Source: Variovorax sp. OAS795 (GTDB lineage: Bacteria > Pseudomonadota > Gammaproteobacteria > Burkholderiales > Burkholderiaceae_C). Taken from it: a DNA stretch of 64,000 bases. A program made the translations under genes and the position numbers. Positions 52,306-60,750 of this stretch are shown here, piece after piece. Numbering within the stretch: position 1 is the stretch's first letter; each line of letters begins with the position of its first letter. The notes below the pieces were generated by a model, which saw only the letters and a program-made list of their open reading frames with translations, was not told the DNA's origin and did not search any database. The stretch lies in assembly GCF_040546685.1 (NCBI RefSeq), contig NZ_JBEPOH010000002.1, positions 744,001-808,000 of the forward strand. The letters run 5' to 3'.

Positions 52306-53918
52306 GCGGGCTCCTGCAGGGTGACGGCGGCGCGGTCCGGCGCGGTGCCGAGTTGCTGGCATGCGCGCCGCACCAGGGCCTCGATGTCCCCGCCGCTGCG
52401 CGCCACGCCATAGACCAGGTGGTCCGGCCGCACGAGCGCGGCCTCGCAGGCGTGCCGCTCGAACCAGCCGGCCAGTACGCCGTCGGCTTCGGCCAGGGAC
52501 GCAATGCCTTGCGAAGCGGCCGCGCCATCGATGCAGAGCAGCTGCGCCCCAAGGGCGGCGGCGGGTTCGCGCAGGGCATCGAGCGTGCCCGCATCCGGCG
52601 CATGGCGCAGCACGAGCAGGAAGCCGTGCGGCAGCAGGTCGTCCATCATCCGCGGCGCCGCGCCCGCTTCGACCGATCCGACCGCCTGCGGAAAGGGCGT
52701 GCCCGCGGGCGCTTCGTCGCGGTCGATCAGGCCGTGGTGCACGCCGGGCAGCAGGCTCTGGCGCAGCTGCATGCGCACCTGGCCGCCTTGCGCATCGCGC
52801 AGGCGGCGGTCGCGCTCGGCGGCACGCACGGGGTCGCGCTCGCAGATGATCTGGCCCAGGCGCTTGACGGTCGCCGTCACGTCCTCGACCTGCGGCCCGC
52901 GCTCGTCGCCGTAGCTGTCGAGCAGTCGCTCGGGCGCCCGCCCCTCGATCACCCATTGAAGCTTCCATGCGAGGTTGACCGCATCGCGCAGGCCCTGGCA
53001 CATGCCCTGCGCCAGGAACGGCGGCATCTGGTGCGCGCTGTCGCCTGCGAGCAGCACGCGGCCCTGGCGCCATTGCTCGAGCACCACGGCATGGAAGCGA
53101 TAGGTTGCCGCGCGCCAGATGCGCGCATCTGCGGGCGTGAGCCAGGGCGCGAGCAATTGCCAGATCGATGCGGGCGGCATCTCGCGCTGCTCGGCCTCAT
53201 GGGGCAGCAGCAGGAACTCCCAGCGCCGGTGCGTGCCGGGCCCCACCACGTAGGTGCACGGCCGCGCCGGATCGCAGTACTGGACATTGGTGGCGGGCAG
53301 GCGGTCGAGCTTGTCTTCGTCGACGTGCATGTCGACCACGATCCAGGGCTCGTCGAAATCCAGGCTCTTGAGCTTCAGCCCCATCTGCTTGCGCGTGGGG
53401 CTGGTGCCGCCGTCGCAGCCGACCACATAGTGGGCGCGCAGCTGCAGTTCGGTGCCGTCGGGCCGGCGGACGCCCAGCAGCGCGTGCCCGGGCGACTGGG
53501 TGATCTGCACCACCTCGTGCCCGAGGTGCACCGACACGCCCGGCAGCAGGCCGACGGCTTCGCGCAGCGAGGCTTCGAGTGCGGGCTGGTTGAAGGTGTA
53601 CGAGGGCGCCCAGGCGAGCGGGTAGGGCGGAGGACCCATGTCGAAATGCTGGATGGGTTCGCGGTCGCTGCCCTGGTAGATGGTCGGGCGGTAGAGCGTC
53701 ATGTGCGGCGCCAGCGTGCCGGCAATGCCGATCTCCTGGAACACGCGCAGCGCCTCGTGGTCGAGCGCGAAGGCGCGCGGCAGCGGATAGATCTGCTGCG
53801 ACTTGTCGAAGACCGCGACGCGCAGGCCGCGCCGGCCCAGCAGCGCGGCGAGCGTGGCACCGACGGGGCCGAAGCCGATGACGGCCACGTCGGCGGTTTC
53901 CGGATCTTGTGGGCGCAT
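52302..53918 (-). CDS. FAD-dependent aromatic hydroxylase (MhpA-like)
   Basis: The 538-residue class-A flavoprotein monooxygenase has the FAD dinucleotide motif VIGFGPVGATLAALLGRRG, the DG motif VGCDGGTSPTRKQMG and the GD motif RVLLAGDSAHQMPPFLAQGM. The extended C terminus resembles MhpA/PheA-like hydroxylases. It would ortho-hydroxylate a phenolic acid using NAD(P)H. The start MRPQDPETAD has a weak GAAAGA upstream. It is divergent from an MDR dehydrogenase, with two GntR-like operators between them. The substrate is unknown. Confidence 0.88.
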   Translation of the reverse strand: MRPQDPETADVAVIGFGPVGATLAALLGRRGLRVAVFDKSQQIYPLPRAFALDHEALRVFQEIGIAGTLAPHMTLYRPTIYQGSDREPIQHFDMGPPPYPLAWAPSYTFNQPALEASLREAVGLLPGVSVHLGHEVVQITQSPGHALLGVRRPDGTELQLRAHYVVGCDGGTSPTRKQMGLKLKSLDFDEPWIVVDMHVDEDKLDRLPATNVQYCDPARPCTYVVGPGTHRRWEFLLLPHEAEQREMPPASIWQLLAPWLTPADARIWRAATYRFHAVVLEQWRQGRVLLAGDSAHQMPPFLAQGMCQGLRDAVNLAWKLQWVIEGRAPERLLDSYGDERGPQVEDVTATVKRLGQIICERDPVRAAERDRRLRDAQGGQVRMQLRQSLLPGVHHGLIDRDEAPAGTPFPQAVGSVEAGAAPRMMDDLLPHGFLLVLRHAPDAGTLDALREPAAALGAQLLCIDGAAASQGIASLAEADGVLAGWFERHACEAALVRPDHLVYGVARSGGDIEALVRRACQQLGTAPDRAAVTLQEPA

Positions 53919-53949
53919 GGTATCTTTCAAATGCATGAACATGGAATTG

Positions 53950-53972
53950 TGCATAAAACATGTTTCCATGCA
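53950..53972. promoter_or_regulatory. GntR operator candidate A
   Basis: TGCATAAAA-N4-TTTCCATGCA, with TGCAT/ATGCA arms, lies just upstream of the monooxygenase start. It shares TGCATAAAA and TTTCCATGCA with the site at the GntR gene (55752-55773). Confidence 0.55.
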
Positions 53973-54017
53973 CCAAGGGTTGTCCCCGATGGCGCCCTGC
54001 CGCGGGTCGGAAAAGAA

Positions 54018-54039
54018 TGCATAAAACGCGCTTTGTGCA
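54018..54039. promoter_or_regulatory. GntR operator candidate B
   Basis: TGCATAAA-N6-TTTGTGCA, an inverted repeat with one mismatch, lies about 35 bases before the MDR dehydrogenase start. It shares the TGCATAAA half with sites A and C. Confidence 0.5.
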
Positions 54040-54074
54040 CCAGACCCCCTAAACACCCCCAGCAAGGAGACACC

Positions 54075-55184
54075 ATGACCACGATGAAAGCCGCCCGACT
54101 GCACAAGGTCGGCGCCCCGATGGAAGTCGAGCAGCTGCCCATTCCGCAGCCGGCCGCCAACGACGTGCAGGTGCGCGTGCACGCCTGCGGCATCGTGCCC
54201 AACCTGGGCAACATCCTGGCCAACTGGACGACCTGGTTCCCGGAGCTCCCGCTGCCGCCGCTGCCCGCGATCTTCGGGCTGGACCCGGCCGGCGAGGTGA
54301 CGGCCGTGGGCTCCCACGTGCACACCTGGAAGCCGGGCGACCGCGTCTACGTGAACCCGAGCCTCTACTGTGGCGGCTGCCGCGCCTGCCGCAACGGCGA
54401 CCTCGTCAACTGCACGCACTACGCGTTCAGCGGCTACTTCGGCTTCTCGCAGGACTCTCTCAAGCTGTACAAGAACTACCCCTACGGCGGCCTGTGCGAA
54501 TACATGATCGCGCCGCAGTACGCGCTGGTGAAGCTGCCCGACAACGTGAGCTTCAACCAAGCCGCGCGCTTCGGCTACCTGGGCACCATGTACTCGGCCA
54601 TGCGCAAGGCCCGGGTCGGCCCCGGCCGCAGCGTGCTGATCAACGGCATCAGCGGCACGCTGGGCATCGGCGGCGCGCTCTTCGGTCTGGCCATGGGCGC
54701 CACGCGCATCCTGGGCACCGGCCGCAACCGCGAGCTGCTGGAGCGCGTCAAGGCGCTCGCTCCCGACCGCATCGAGGTCTTTTCCAATGCCGACGGCGAG
54801 GCTATCGACACCTGGGCCAAGGCCCGCACCGACGGCCTGGGCGTGGACACCTTCATCGACGCGCTCGGCCCCGGCGCGCCGCACGAGACCTTCCAGCAGG
54901 GCGTGCGCGCACTGAAGCGCGGCGGCCGCGCCTTCAACATCGGCGCCATCGCGGGCATGGTGGGCATGGACCTGCACACCATGATGGACGAGCAGCAGAG
55001 CATCGAGGGCTCGGCCTGGTTCACCGCCGGCGAAGGCCAGGACATGGCCGACATGGCCGAGGCCGGTACGCTCGACCTCTCGGTGTTCGAGCATGTGTGC
55101 TATCCGCTCGACCGCATCAACGAGGCGATCTCGGGCATCGCGAGCCGCAACGGCGGCTTCAGCAACTTCGTCATCAACCCCTGA
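54075..55184 (+). CDS. MDR-family alcohol dehydrogenase-like enzyme
   Basis: The 369-residue medium-chain dehydrogenase has the GroES-like domain and a structural zinc cluster (CGGCRACRNGDLVNC). The Rossmann domain follows (SGTLGIGGALFGLAMGATRI). The catalytic-zinc Cys is present (HACGIV), but the usual Gly-His-Glu is GLD here (AIFGLDPAGEV), so the catalytic zinc may be absent or bound differently. AAGGAGA precedes the ATG. It heads a rightward run with cupin and GntR genes. It may act on an enone or alcohol intermediate of the island's pathway. Confidence 0.85.
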   Translation: MTTMKAARLHKVGAPMEVEQLPIPQPAANDVQVRVHACGIVPNLGNILANWTTWFPELPLPPLPAIFGLDPAGEVTAVGSHVHTWKPGDRVYVNPSLYCGGCRACRNGDLVNCTHYAFSGYFGFSQDSLKLYKNYPYGGLCEYMIAPQYALVKLPDNVSFNQAARFGYLGTMYSAMRKARVGPGRSVLINGISGTLGIGGALFGLAMGATRILGTGRNRELLERVKALAPDRIEVFSNADGEAIDTWAKARTDGLGVDTFIDALGPGAPHETFQQGVRALKRGGRAFNIGAIAGMVGMDLHTMMDEQQSIEGSAWFTAGEGQDMADMAEAGTLDLSVFEHVCYPLDRINEAISGIASRNGGFSNFVINP

Positions 55185-55192
55185 GGCAAGCG

Positions 55193-55744
55193 ATGAAAAT
55201 CCGACGCGTGGTGGCAGGTACGGGCGCCGACGGCAAGGCGCAGGTTCTTTCGGACGGCGCGGCGCCGCGCAGCGTGGCGTTCACGACCGTGCCCGGCTTT
55301 GCCGCGGCGCTGCTCTGGGCCACCGAGCCTGCCGACACCGTGGGCGCGGGCACTGCACGCGACCGCACGAACGAGGCCGGCTTCACGCCGTCCGCGGGCG
55401 GCACGCGCGTGATGATGGTCAGCTTCCCGCCCGATGCCGTGATGATGCGCGCGGACTTCGATGCGGCCGCGTTCGGCGCGGAGTTCGGCCGCCTCGTTCC
55501 CGGCCTCGCGGAGACCTTCGAGCCCGATCACCCGGGCATGCACACCACCGACAGCATCGACTACGACATCGTGCTCGAAGGCGAGATCACGCTGGAGCTG
55601 GACGACGGCGCCCAGGTGCTGCTGCGCCGGCATGACGTGGCCGTGCAGCACGGCAACCGGCATGCGTGGCGCAACCTGGGCGACCAGCCCGCGACCATGC
55701 TGTTCGTGCTCGTGGGCGCCCGGCGCGGCGGCGGCGCGGCATGA
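55193..55744 (+). CDS. Cupin-domain protein
   Basis: The 183-residue protein has a single cupin barrel around residues 115-180 (YDIVLEGEITLELDDG and AVQHGNRHAWRNLGDQPA). The first motif lacks the HxH of metal cupins and has H-T-T-D instead, so metal binding is doubtful. It starts 8 bases after the dehydrogenase stop. Related cupins are found in several aromatic catabolic loci, often without known activity. An isomerase or ligand-binding role is possible. Confidence 0.8.
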   Translation: MKIRRVVAGTGADGKAQVLSDGAAPRSVAFTTVPGFAAALLWATEPADTVGAGTARDRTNEAGFTPSAGGTRVMMVSFPPDAVMMRADFDAAAFGAEFGRLVPGLAETFEPDHPGMHTTDSIDYDIVLEGEITLELDDGAQVLLRRHDVAVQHGNRHAWRNLGDQPATMLFVLVGARRGGGAA

Positions 55745-55751
55745 GCGGCGG

Positions 55752-55773
55752 TGCATAAAATGATTTCCATGCA
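55752..55773. promoter_or_regulatory. GntR operator candidate C, overlapping the GntR start
   Basis: TGCATAAAA-N3-TTTCCATGCA covers the possible start codons of the GntR gene, so binding would block its own expression. It matches site A almost fully. Confidence 0.6.
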
Positions 55774-56470
55774 TAAACAAGAAACCTCCCCCGCCTACGA
55801 ACCGCCCCTGGTCGAGCAGGCCTTCACGCGCCTGCGGCAGGACGTGCTGTCCGGCACCTTCGAGGCGGGCGCCAAGCTCAAGCTCGACGAGCTGCAGACG
55901 GCCTACGGCTACTCGAGCAGCCCGCTGCGCGAGGCGCTCAGCCGGCTCGCGCAGGAAGGCCTCGTGCGCGCCGACGAGCGCCGCGGCTTCCGCGTGGCGC
56001 CGATCTCCGAGGACGACCTGGCCGATATCACGCGCATGCGCGTGATGCTCGATGTGCCCGCACTGCGCGAAGCCATTGCGCACGGCGACGACGCCTGGGA
56101 GGCCGCGATCCTCGCTGCCTTCCACCGGCTCGAGAAGGTCGAGTCGCGCCTGAGCGACGGCCCCGTCATCCTCGACAACGACTGGTCTCAGCTGCACCGC
56201 GCCTTCCACCTGTCGCTCCTGGCCGCCTGCCCTTCGCTGCGCCAGCGCGTGTGGGGCGCGAGCCTGTTCGACCAGGCCGAACGCTACCGGCGCTTCTCGG
56301 GACGCCACCGGAGGACCGCGCGCCGCAAGTCGAACGAGCACAAGAAGATCATGGACGCCGCCTTGCGCCGCGACGCGGACACCGCCTGCGCGCTGCTCGA
56401 GGAGCACATCCTGAGCACGCAGCGCAACGTGCTGGCCGCACTCAGGGCCGCCGAGGCCGCACACACATAA
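55769..56470 (+). CDS. GntR-family regulator (FCD type)
   Basis: The roughly 233-residue protein has a GntR winged helix (VEQAFTRLRQDVLSGTFEAG, LQTAYGYSSSPLREALSRLA, DERRGFRVAPIS) and an all-helical FCD effector domain. That domain carries acidic and His residues for a metal-bound acid (DNDWSQLHRAFHLSLLAA, SNEHKKIMDAAL). Starts at 55751 (GTG), 55760 and 55769 (ATG) are all inside operator C; I use the last. It sits between the cupin and VOC genes. It probably represses the whole island through sites A-C until a pathway acid accumulates. Confidence 0.88.
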   Translation: MHKQETSPAYEPPLVEQAFTRLRQDVLSGTFEAGAKLKLDELQTAYGYSSSPLREALSRLAQEGLVRADERRGFRVAPISEDDLADITRMRVMLDVPALREAIAHGDDAWEAAILAAFHRLEKVESRLSDGPVILDNDWSQLHRAFHLSLLAACPSLRQRVWGASLFDQAERYRRFSGRHRRTARRKSNEHKKIMDAALRRDADTACALLEEHILSTQRNVLAALRAAEAAHT

Positions 56471-56502
56471 GGGGCGCGCAGCCCCGCCCATCTGGAGTCA
56501 GC

Positions 56503-57063
56503 ATGCTCAAGGTCGCCCGACCCACGCCATCGCATTTCGGCATCTTCGTCACCGACCTGGAACGGATGGTGGCGTTCTATACCGAGACCTTCGACCTCAC
56601 GATCACCGATCGCGGCGAAGGCCGCACCTTCAGGAACCAGCTGGTGTTCACCAGCGCGAGCCCGGACCAGCACCACCAGCTGGTGCTGGCGTCGGGCCGG
56701 CCGGCGGAGGCGACATTCAGCACCGTGATGCAGATCTCCTTCGTGGTGCCGAGCATCCAGCACCTGCGCGACATCTCCGCACGCGCCGAGGCGCGCGGTG
56801 CCACCAACATCCGCGGCCTCAACCACGGCAATGCGCTCTCGGTCTACATGCTCGACCCCGAAGGCAACACGGTCGAGATCTACATCGACACGCCGTTCTA
56901 CATCGCGCAGCCGCATGGCGATCCGCTCGACCTCTCGAAGGACGACGAGACGCTGATGCGCGAGACCGAGGAGGCGTGCCGCAAGGACCCCACGTTCATG
57001 CCGCTCGCGCAGTGGCAGGCGCAGTTCGAATCGCGCGTGCCGGTAGCACCAGTGGCGACCTGA
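56503..57063 (+). CDS. VOC-superfamily dioxygenase-like protein
   Basis: The 186-residue protein has a vicinal-oxygen-chelate fold with the likely metal ligands His11 (PSHFGIFVTDLE), His57 or His58 (DQHHQLVLASG) and Glu125 (GNTVEIYID). This matches the 2-His-1-Glu site of extradiol dioxygenases and glyoxalases. It could cleave a catechol-like product of the FAD hydroxylase, but its small size (one module) is also seen in non-dioxygenase VOC enzymes. A GGAG site is upstream. It is followed by a FAH-type hydrolase. Confidence 0.82.
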   Translation: MLKVARPTPSHFGIFVTDLERMVAFYTETFDLTITDRGEGRTFRNQLVFTSASPDQHHQLVLASGRPAEATFSTVMQISFVVPSIQHLRDISARAEARGATNIRGLNHGNALSVYMLDPEGNTVEIYIDTPFYIAQPHGDPLDLSKDDETLMRETEEACRKDPTFMPLAQWQAQFESRVPVAPVAT

Positions 57064-57110
57064 CGCGACCCCCATTTTCTTCACCCCCTCACATCCCAAC
57101 CGGAGTTCCC

Positions 57111-57974
57111 ATGAAGCTTTTGTCCTATGTTCATCAAGGCCGCGAAACCTGGGGCGCCGTCGTCGGCGACGGCGTGGTCGATCTCGGCAAGGCGCGGCCG
57201 CAGCATGCGGGCCTGGTCGACTACATCGCCTCGGGCGAGTACCTGCAGGCGGCGCAGCATGTCGAGGGGCTGCCCATCGCGGCCAAGCTCGCCGACATCA
57301 CCTTTCTTCCGCCGATCCCGAAGTCCGAGAAGATCGTGTGCGCGGTGCGCAACTACATGGACCACCACCAGGAGGTGCTGGCTGCCGGCATGCACCGCGA
57401 GCTGTCCGAGCAGCCGCCGATCTTCCTGCGCGTGTGGCGCTCGCAGTGCGCGCACAACGCGCCGATCGTGCGGCCGCACGTGTCCGAATCGCTCGACTGG
57501 GAAGGCGAGCTCGCCGTGATCATCGGCAAGGGCGGGCGCAACATCGCCGAGGCCGATGCCTTCGACCACGTGGCGGGCTACGCCTGCTACAACGACGGCA
57601 GCGTGCGCGAGTGGCAGTTCCATGCCAAGCAGATCGCCTCGGGCAAGAACTTCGAATCGACCGGCGGCTTCGGTCCCTGGATGGTGACGGCCGACGAGAT
57701 CGCACCCGGCCGCGAACTCAAGCTCGAGACCCGCCTCAACGGCGAAGTGGTGCAGAGCAGCCACACGGGCCACATGATCTTCAGCATTCCGAAGCTCATC
57801 GCCTACTCCTCGACCATCTTCACGCTCGCGCCCGGCGACGTGATCGCCACCGGCACGCCGGCCGGCGTGGGCTGGAGCAAGAAGCCGCCGCGCTTCATGA
57901 AGCCGGGCGACGTGTGCGAGGTCGAGATCGAAGGCATCGGCGTGCTGCGCAACCCGATCGTCCAGCAGGACTGA
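57111..57974 (+). CDS. Fumarylacetoacetate hydrolase family protein
   Basis: The 287-residue FAH-superfamily protein has the catalytic/metal region AVRNYMDHHQEV, the acidic metal ligands in ESLDWEGELAVIIGKGGRNI and GYACYNDGSVREWQ, and IATGTPAGVGWSKKP near the end. Such enzymes hydrolyse C-C bonds of acylpyruvates or decarboxylate/isomerise ring-fission products. Placed behind the VOC protein, it is a good candidate for the hydrolytic or decarboxylation step after ring opening. A GGAG site precedes the ATG. Confidence 0.9.
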   Translation: MKLLSYVHQGRETWGAVVGDGVVDLGKARPQHAGLVDYIASGEYLQAAQHVEGLPIAAKLADITFLPPIPKSEKIVCAVRNYMDHHQEVLAAGMHRELSEQPPIFLRVWRSQCAHNAPIVRPHVSESLDWEGELAVIIGKGGRNIAEADAFDHVAGYACYNDGSVREWQFHAKQIASGKNFESTGGFGPWMVTADEIAPGRELKLETRLNGEVVQSSHTGHMIFSIPKLIAYSSTIFTLAPGDVIATGTPAGVGWSKKPPRFMKPGDVCEVEIEGIGVLRNPIVQQD

Positions 57975-57989
57975 CGCACCCGGACCGGA

Positions 57990-58010
57990 CCGCGGCGGCA
58001 CAAGCCGCGG
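57990..58010. terminator. GC hairpin between FAH and Bug genes
   Basis: Seven-base arms CCGCGGC and GCCGCGG with a 7-base loop are followed by CCTTCC. It may attenuate transcription between the hydrolase and the Bug receptor genes; there is no true T run. Confidence 0.35.
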
Positions 58011-58041
58011 CCTTCCTCCACAACCATCGGAGACAAAAATC

Positions 58042-59013
58042 ATGTGGCACAGACGATTGCTCGTCGCCGCAGGCCTGACCCTGGCCTGCGCGGCACCCTT
58101 ACACGCCCTGGCCCAGGGCTTCCCTGACAAGCCGATCAAGATCTACCAGGGCTTTGCGGCCGGCGGCAACGCCGACACCATCGCACGCGTGGTCAGCACC
58201 GAGATGTCCAAGGGCCTCGGCCAGCCTTTAGTGGTCGAGGCGCAGACCGGCGCGGGCGGCACCATCGCCTCGGGCACCGTGGCGCGCGCCCGGCCCGACG
58301 GCTACACGCTGCTGCTCGCGACGGGCGGCCATGCGGTGGCCGGCGCGCTCTACAACAAGCTCAGCTACCAGACGGTGACGGATTTCCAGATGGTCTCGAC
58401 GATCACCTACTTTCCGTTCCTGCTGGTGGTGCGGGCCGATTCGACCTACCGCGGGCTGGGCGAGATGCTGGCCGCGGCGCGCGCCGATGCGCGCAGCGTG
58501 TCGTACGGATCGGCCGGCATCGGCTCCACGCACCACCTGGCCGGCGAGCTTCTGGTGAAGAGCGCGAACGTCGAGCTGCTGCACATTCCCTACCGCGGCG
58601 ATGCGGCCTCGGTCGCGGCGCTGCTCGGCGGCGAAGTGCCGATGATCATCGCGCCGCCCACCGCGGTGCTGGCCAACATCAAGGCCGGCAAGCTGCGCGC
58701 GCTGGCCACCACCGGCGCCCAGCGCTGGAGCCAGATGCCCGAGCTGCCGACCGTGGCCGAGCAGGGCGTGCCCGGCTACGACGTGCGCTCCTGGGCCGGC
58801 TTCATGGCCCCCGCGGGCACGCCGCGCCCGATCGTCGATCGCCTGCATGCCGAGACGCTCAAGGCGCTGCAGGCACCGGCGGTGCGCACGCGGCTCGAGG
58901 AGATGGGCGGCGAAGCGCGCGGCAGCACGCCCGAAGAAATGACCGCCATGGTGGCCGCAGAGCTCAAGCGCTGGACCACCGTGGTGAACGATGCACGCAT
59001 TCCCAAGCAATGA
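58042..59013 (+). CDS. Bug-family periplasmic solute-binding protein
   Basis: The 323-residue protein has a signal peptide (RLLVAAGLTLACAAPLHALA). The mature Bug fold shows FPDKPIKIYQGFAAGGNADT, VELLHIPYRGDAAS and FMAPAGTPRPIVDRLHAE. It probably binds the carboxylate fed into this island. As with the other Bug gene in the window, no TctAB partners are adjacent. Confidence 0.92.
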   Translation: MWHRRLLVAAGLTLACAAPLHALAQGFPDKPIKIYQGFAAGGNADTIARVVSTEMSKGLGQPLVVEAQTGAGGTIASGTVARARPDGYTLLLATGGHAVAGALYNKLSYQTVTDFQMVSTITYFPFLLVVRADSTYRGLGEMLAAARADARSVSYGSAGIGSTHHLAGELLVKSANVELLHIPYRGDAASVAALLGGEVPMIIAPPTAVLANIKAGKLRALATTGAQRWSQMPELPTVAEQGVPGYDVRSWAGFMAPAGTPRPIVDRLHAETLKALQAPAVRTRLEEMGGEARGSTPEEMTAMVAAELKRWTTVVNDARIPKQ

Positions 59014-59023
59014 GGACCCTTCC

Positions 59024-59602
59024 ATGCCGCTGATCGAGATCCGCAAGCGCAGCCTGTCCATCGAGACCATCTACCACGAGGGCGGTCCGCCGGCTGCCAC
59101 GCCGCTTCGGCTGGCTGCGGCCTGCGCGGTCATCCACAACCCCTACGCGGGGCGCTACGAACCCGACCTGATGCCCTTCATGGCCGAGCTGCGCACGCTG
59201 GGCACGCTCCTGGCCACCGAGCTGGTCGAGACGCTGGGGCGCGACAAGGTCGAGGTCTACAGCAAGGCCGCGATCGTCGGCGTGAACGGCGAGCTGGAGC
59301 ACGGCGCGGTGTGGCACGAGGCCGGCGGCTGGGCCATGCGCGAGGTGCTCGGCGAGCCGAAGGCCATCGTGCCCTCGGCCAAGGCCGTGGCGGCCACGGG
59401 CTACCGGCTCATGGTGCCGCTGCACTACATCCATGCCGCGTACGTGCGCAGCCACTACAACTCGATGGAGGTCGGCATCCAGGATGCGCCCCGGCCCAAT
59501 GAGATTTTGTTCGCGCTGGTCATGGGCACGGGCGGCCGCGTGCATGCGCGCCTGGGCGGGCTCACCAAGGACAAGGTGTCCGTGCACGACGGGCAGCGCT
59601 GA
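59024..59602 (+). CDS. DUF1185 family protein
   Basis: The 192-residue protein fits the DUF1185 (so-called amino-acid synthesis) family: ETIYHEGGPPAATPLRLAAA, then VIHNPYAGRYEPDLMPFMAE, and the C-terminal PNEILFALVMGTGGRVHARL. GAGGA precedes the ATG. It is found in several catabolic clusters with Bug receptors and has no established activity. It overlaps the next gene (TGATG), so they are translationally coupled. Confidence 0.8.
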   Translation: MPLIEIRKRSLSIETIYHEGGPPAATPLRLAAACAVIHNPYAGRYEPDLMPFMAELRTLGTLLATELVETLGRDKVEVYSKAAIVGVNGELEHGAVWHEAGGWAMREVLGEPKAIVPSAKAVAATGYRLMVPLHYIHAAYVRSHYNSMEVGIQDAPRPNEILFALVMGTGGRVHARLGGLTKDKVSVHDGQR

Positions 59603-60624
59603 TGGCCCGCTCCACGATGAAGGCGATCCAGCTCCAGGCGCCCGGCGGCCCCGAGGTCCTGCAACTGGTGGACCTGCCGCTGCCGGAGCCACGGGCCGGC
59701 GAGGTGCGCGTCAAGGCCATGGCCATCGGCGCCGGCGGGCCCGACGTGCTGATCCGCAACGGCACCTACAAGTGGATGCCGCCGATGCCGGCGGTGCCGG
59801 GCAACGAGTTGGCCGGCGTGGTCGATGCCGTCGGGCCCGGCACCACGGCGCTGCAGGTGGGCCAGCGCGTGCTGGTGAGCGCGCGCGAGCTGAAGCAGCG
59901 CGGCGGCTGCTATGCCGGAGCCATCTGCGTGCCCGAGGCCGCGCCTTTCGTGCTGCCCGATGCGATCCGCTTCGAGGATGCCGTGAGCCTCGGCAACTTC
60001 CAGCTCGCGCTCGCGATGCTGTCGAGCAACGGCAACCTGCCCGCGCAATCGATCCTGGTGCCCGGGGCGGCCGGCGGCGTGGCCACGGCGCTGGCGCAGG
60101 TGGCGCGCGATCGCGGCCTGCGCGTCTTCGGCACGGCCTCCACGCCGCAGAAGCGCGACTTCGCGCTGGCCAACGGCGTGCACGAGATCATCGAGGGCGA
60201 CGTGCCCGGCCTCGCGGAAAAGGTCATGCAGCGCACCGACGGCCGCGGCGTCGACCTGGCCTTCGACCATCTCGGCGGCGAGCTCTTCATCGCCTGCCTG
60301 CGCGCGCTGGCGCCTTTCGGCATGGTGGTTTCCTACAACATCGTGAACGGCCCGCCGGCCGGCGACGTGTTCGCGGAACTGCGCAAGCTCTTGAGCCGGA
60401 GCCTGGCCGTGCGGACCTTCTCGATCCATTCGGTGGACAACGACCTGCCGCAGCGGCGCGGTCTCATGCAGGCCGCCATCGCGCTCATGGCCGAAGGCCG
60501 CGTGCACGCACCGCCGGCCACCTGCTTCGCGCTGGCGGATGCGCGCCGCGTGCACGAACTGCTCGACGCCGGAAGCACGCTCGGCAAGATCGTGCTGCTG
60601 CCGCCCGAAGCGCCCGGGCGTTGA
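59602..60624 (+). CDS. NADPH:quinone oxidoreductase-like MDR protein
   Basis: The 340-residue zinc-free MDR enzyme shows AVPGNELAGVVDAVGPGTTA and the cofactor site VPGAAGGVATALAQVARDRG. The C-terminal half has GVDLAFDHLGGELF. It overlaps the DUF1185 stop by TGATG. It could reduce an enone or quinone formed in the pathway. A large hairpin lies just downstream, which suggests the transcript may stop here. Confidence 0.88.
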   Translation: MARSTMKAIQLQAPGGPEVLQLVDLPLPEPRAGEVRVKAMAIGAGGPDVLIRNGTYKWMPPMPAVPGNELAGVVDAVGPGTTALQVGQRVLVSARELKQRGGCYAGAICVPEAAPFVLPDAIRFEDAVSLGNFQLALAMLSSNGNLPAQSILVPGAAGGVATALAQVARDRGLRVFGTASTPQKRDFALANGVHEIIEGDVPGLAEKVMQRTDGRGVDLAFDHLGGELFIACLRALAPFGMVVSYNIVNGPPAGDVFAELRKLLSRSLAVRTFSIHSVDNDLPQRRGLMQAAIALMAEGRVHAPPATCFALADARRVHELLDAGSTLGKIVLLPPEAPGR

Positions 60625-60632
60625 GGAGAAAG

Positions 60633-60668
60633 GGCACCGCCCCGCATGCCGGTGCATGCGGCGGTGCC
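60633..60668. terminator. Long bulged hairpin before the acyl-CoA dehydrogenase gene
   Basis: GGCACCGC pairs with GCGGTGCC, and CGCATGC pairs with GCATGCG, separated by a 2-base bulge around a 4-base loop (15 pairs). It lies 9 bases after the oxidoreductase stop. It may terminate or stabilise the upstream mRNA; there is no T run. Confidence 0.45.
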
Positions 60669-60750
60669 TGCGCTCGCTCGCGTCACTTGCGAGACGGCTT
60701 GCCACAGTCCTCGGTGTTTGAATTGCCCAAACCCGCCAAAAGGACGCCCC

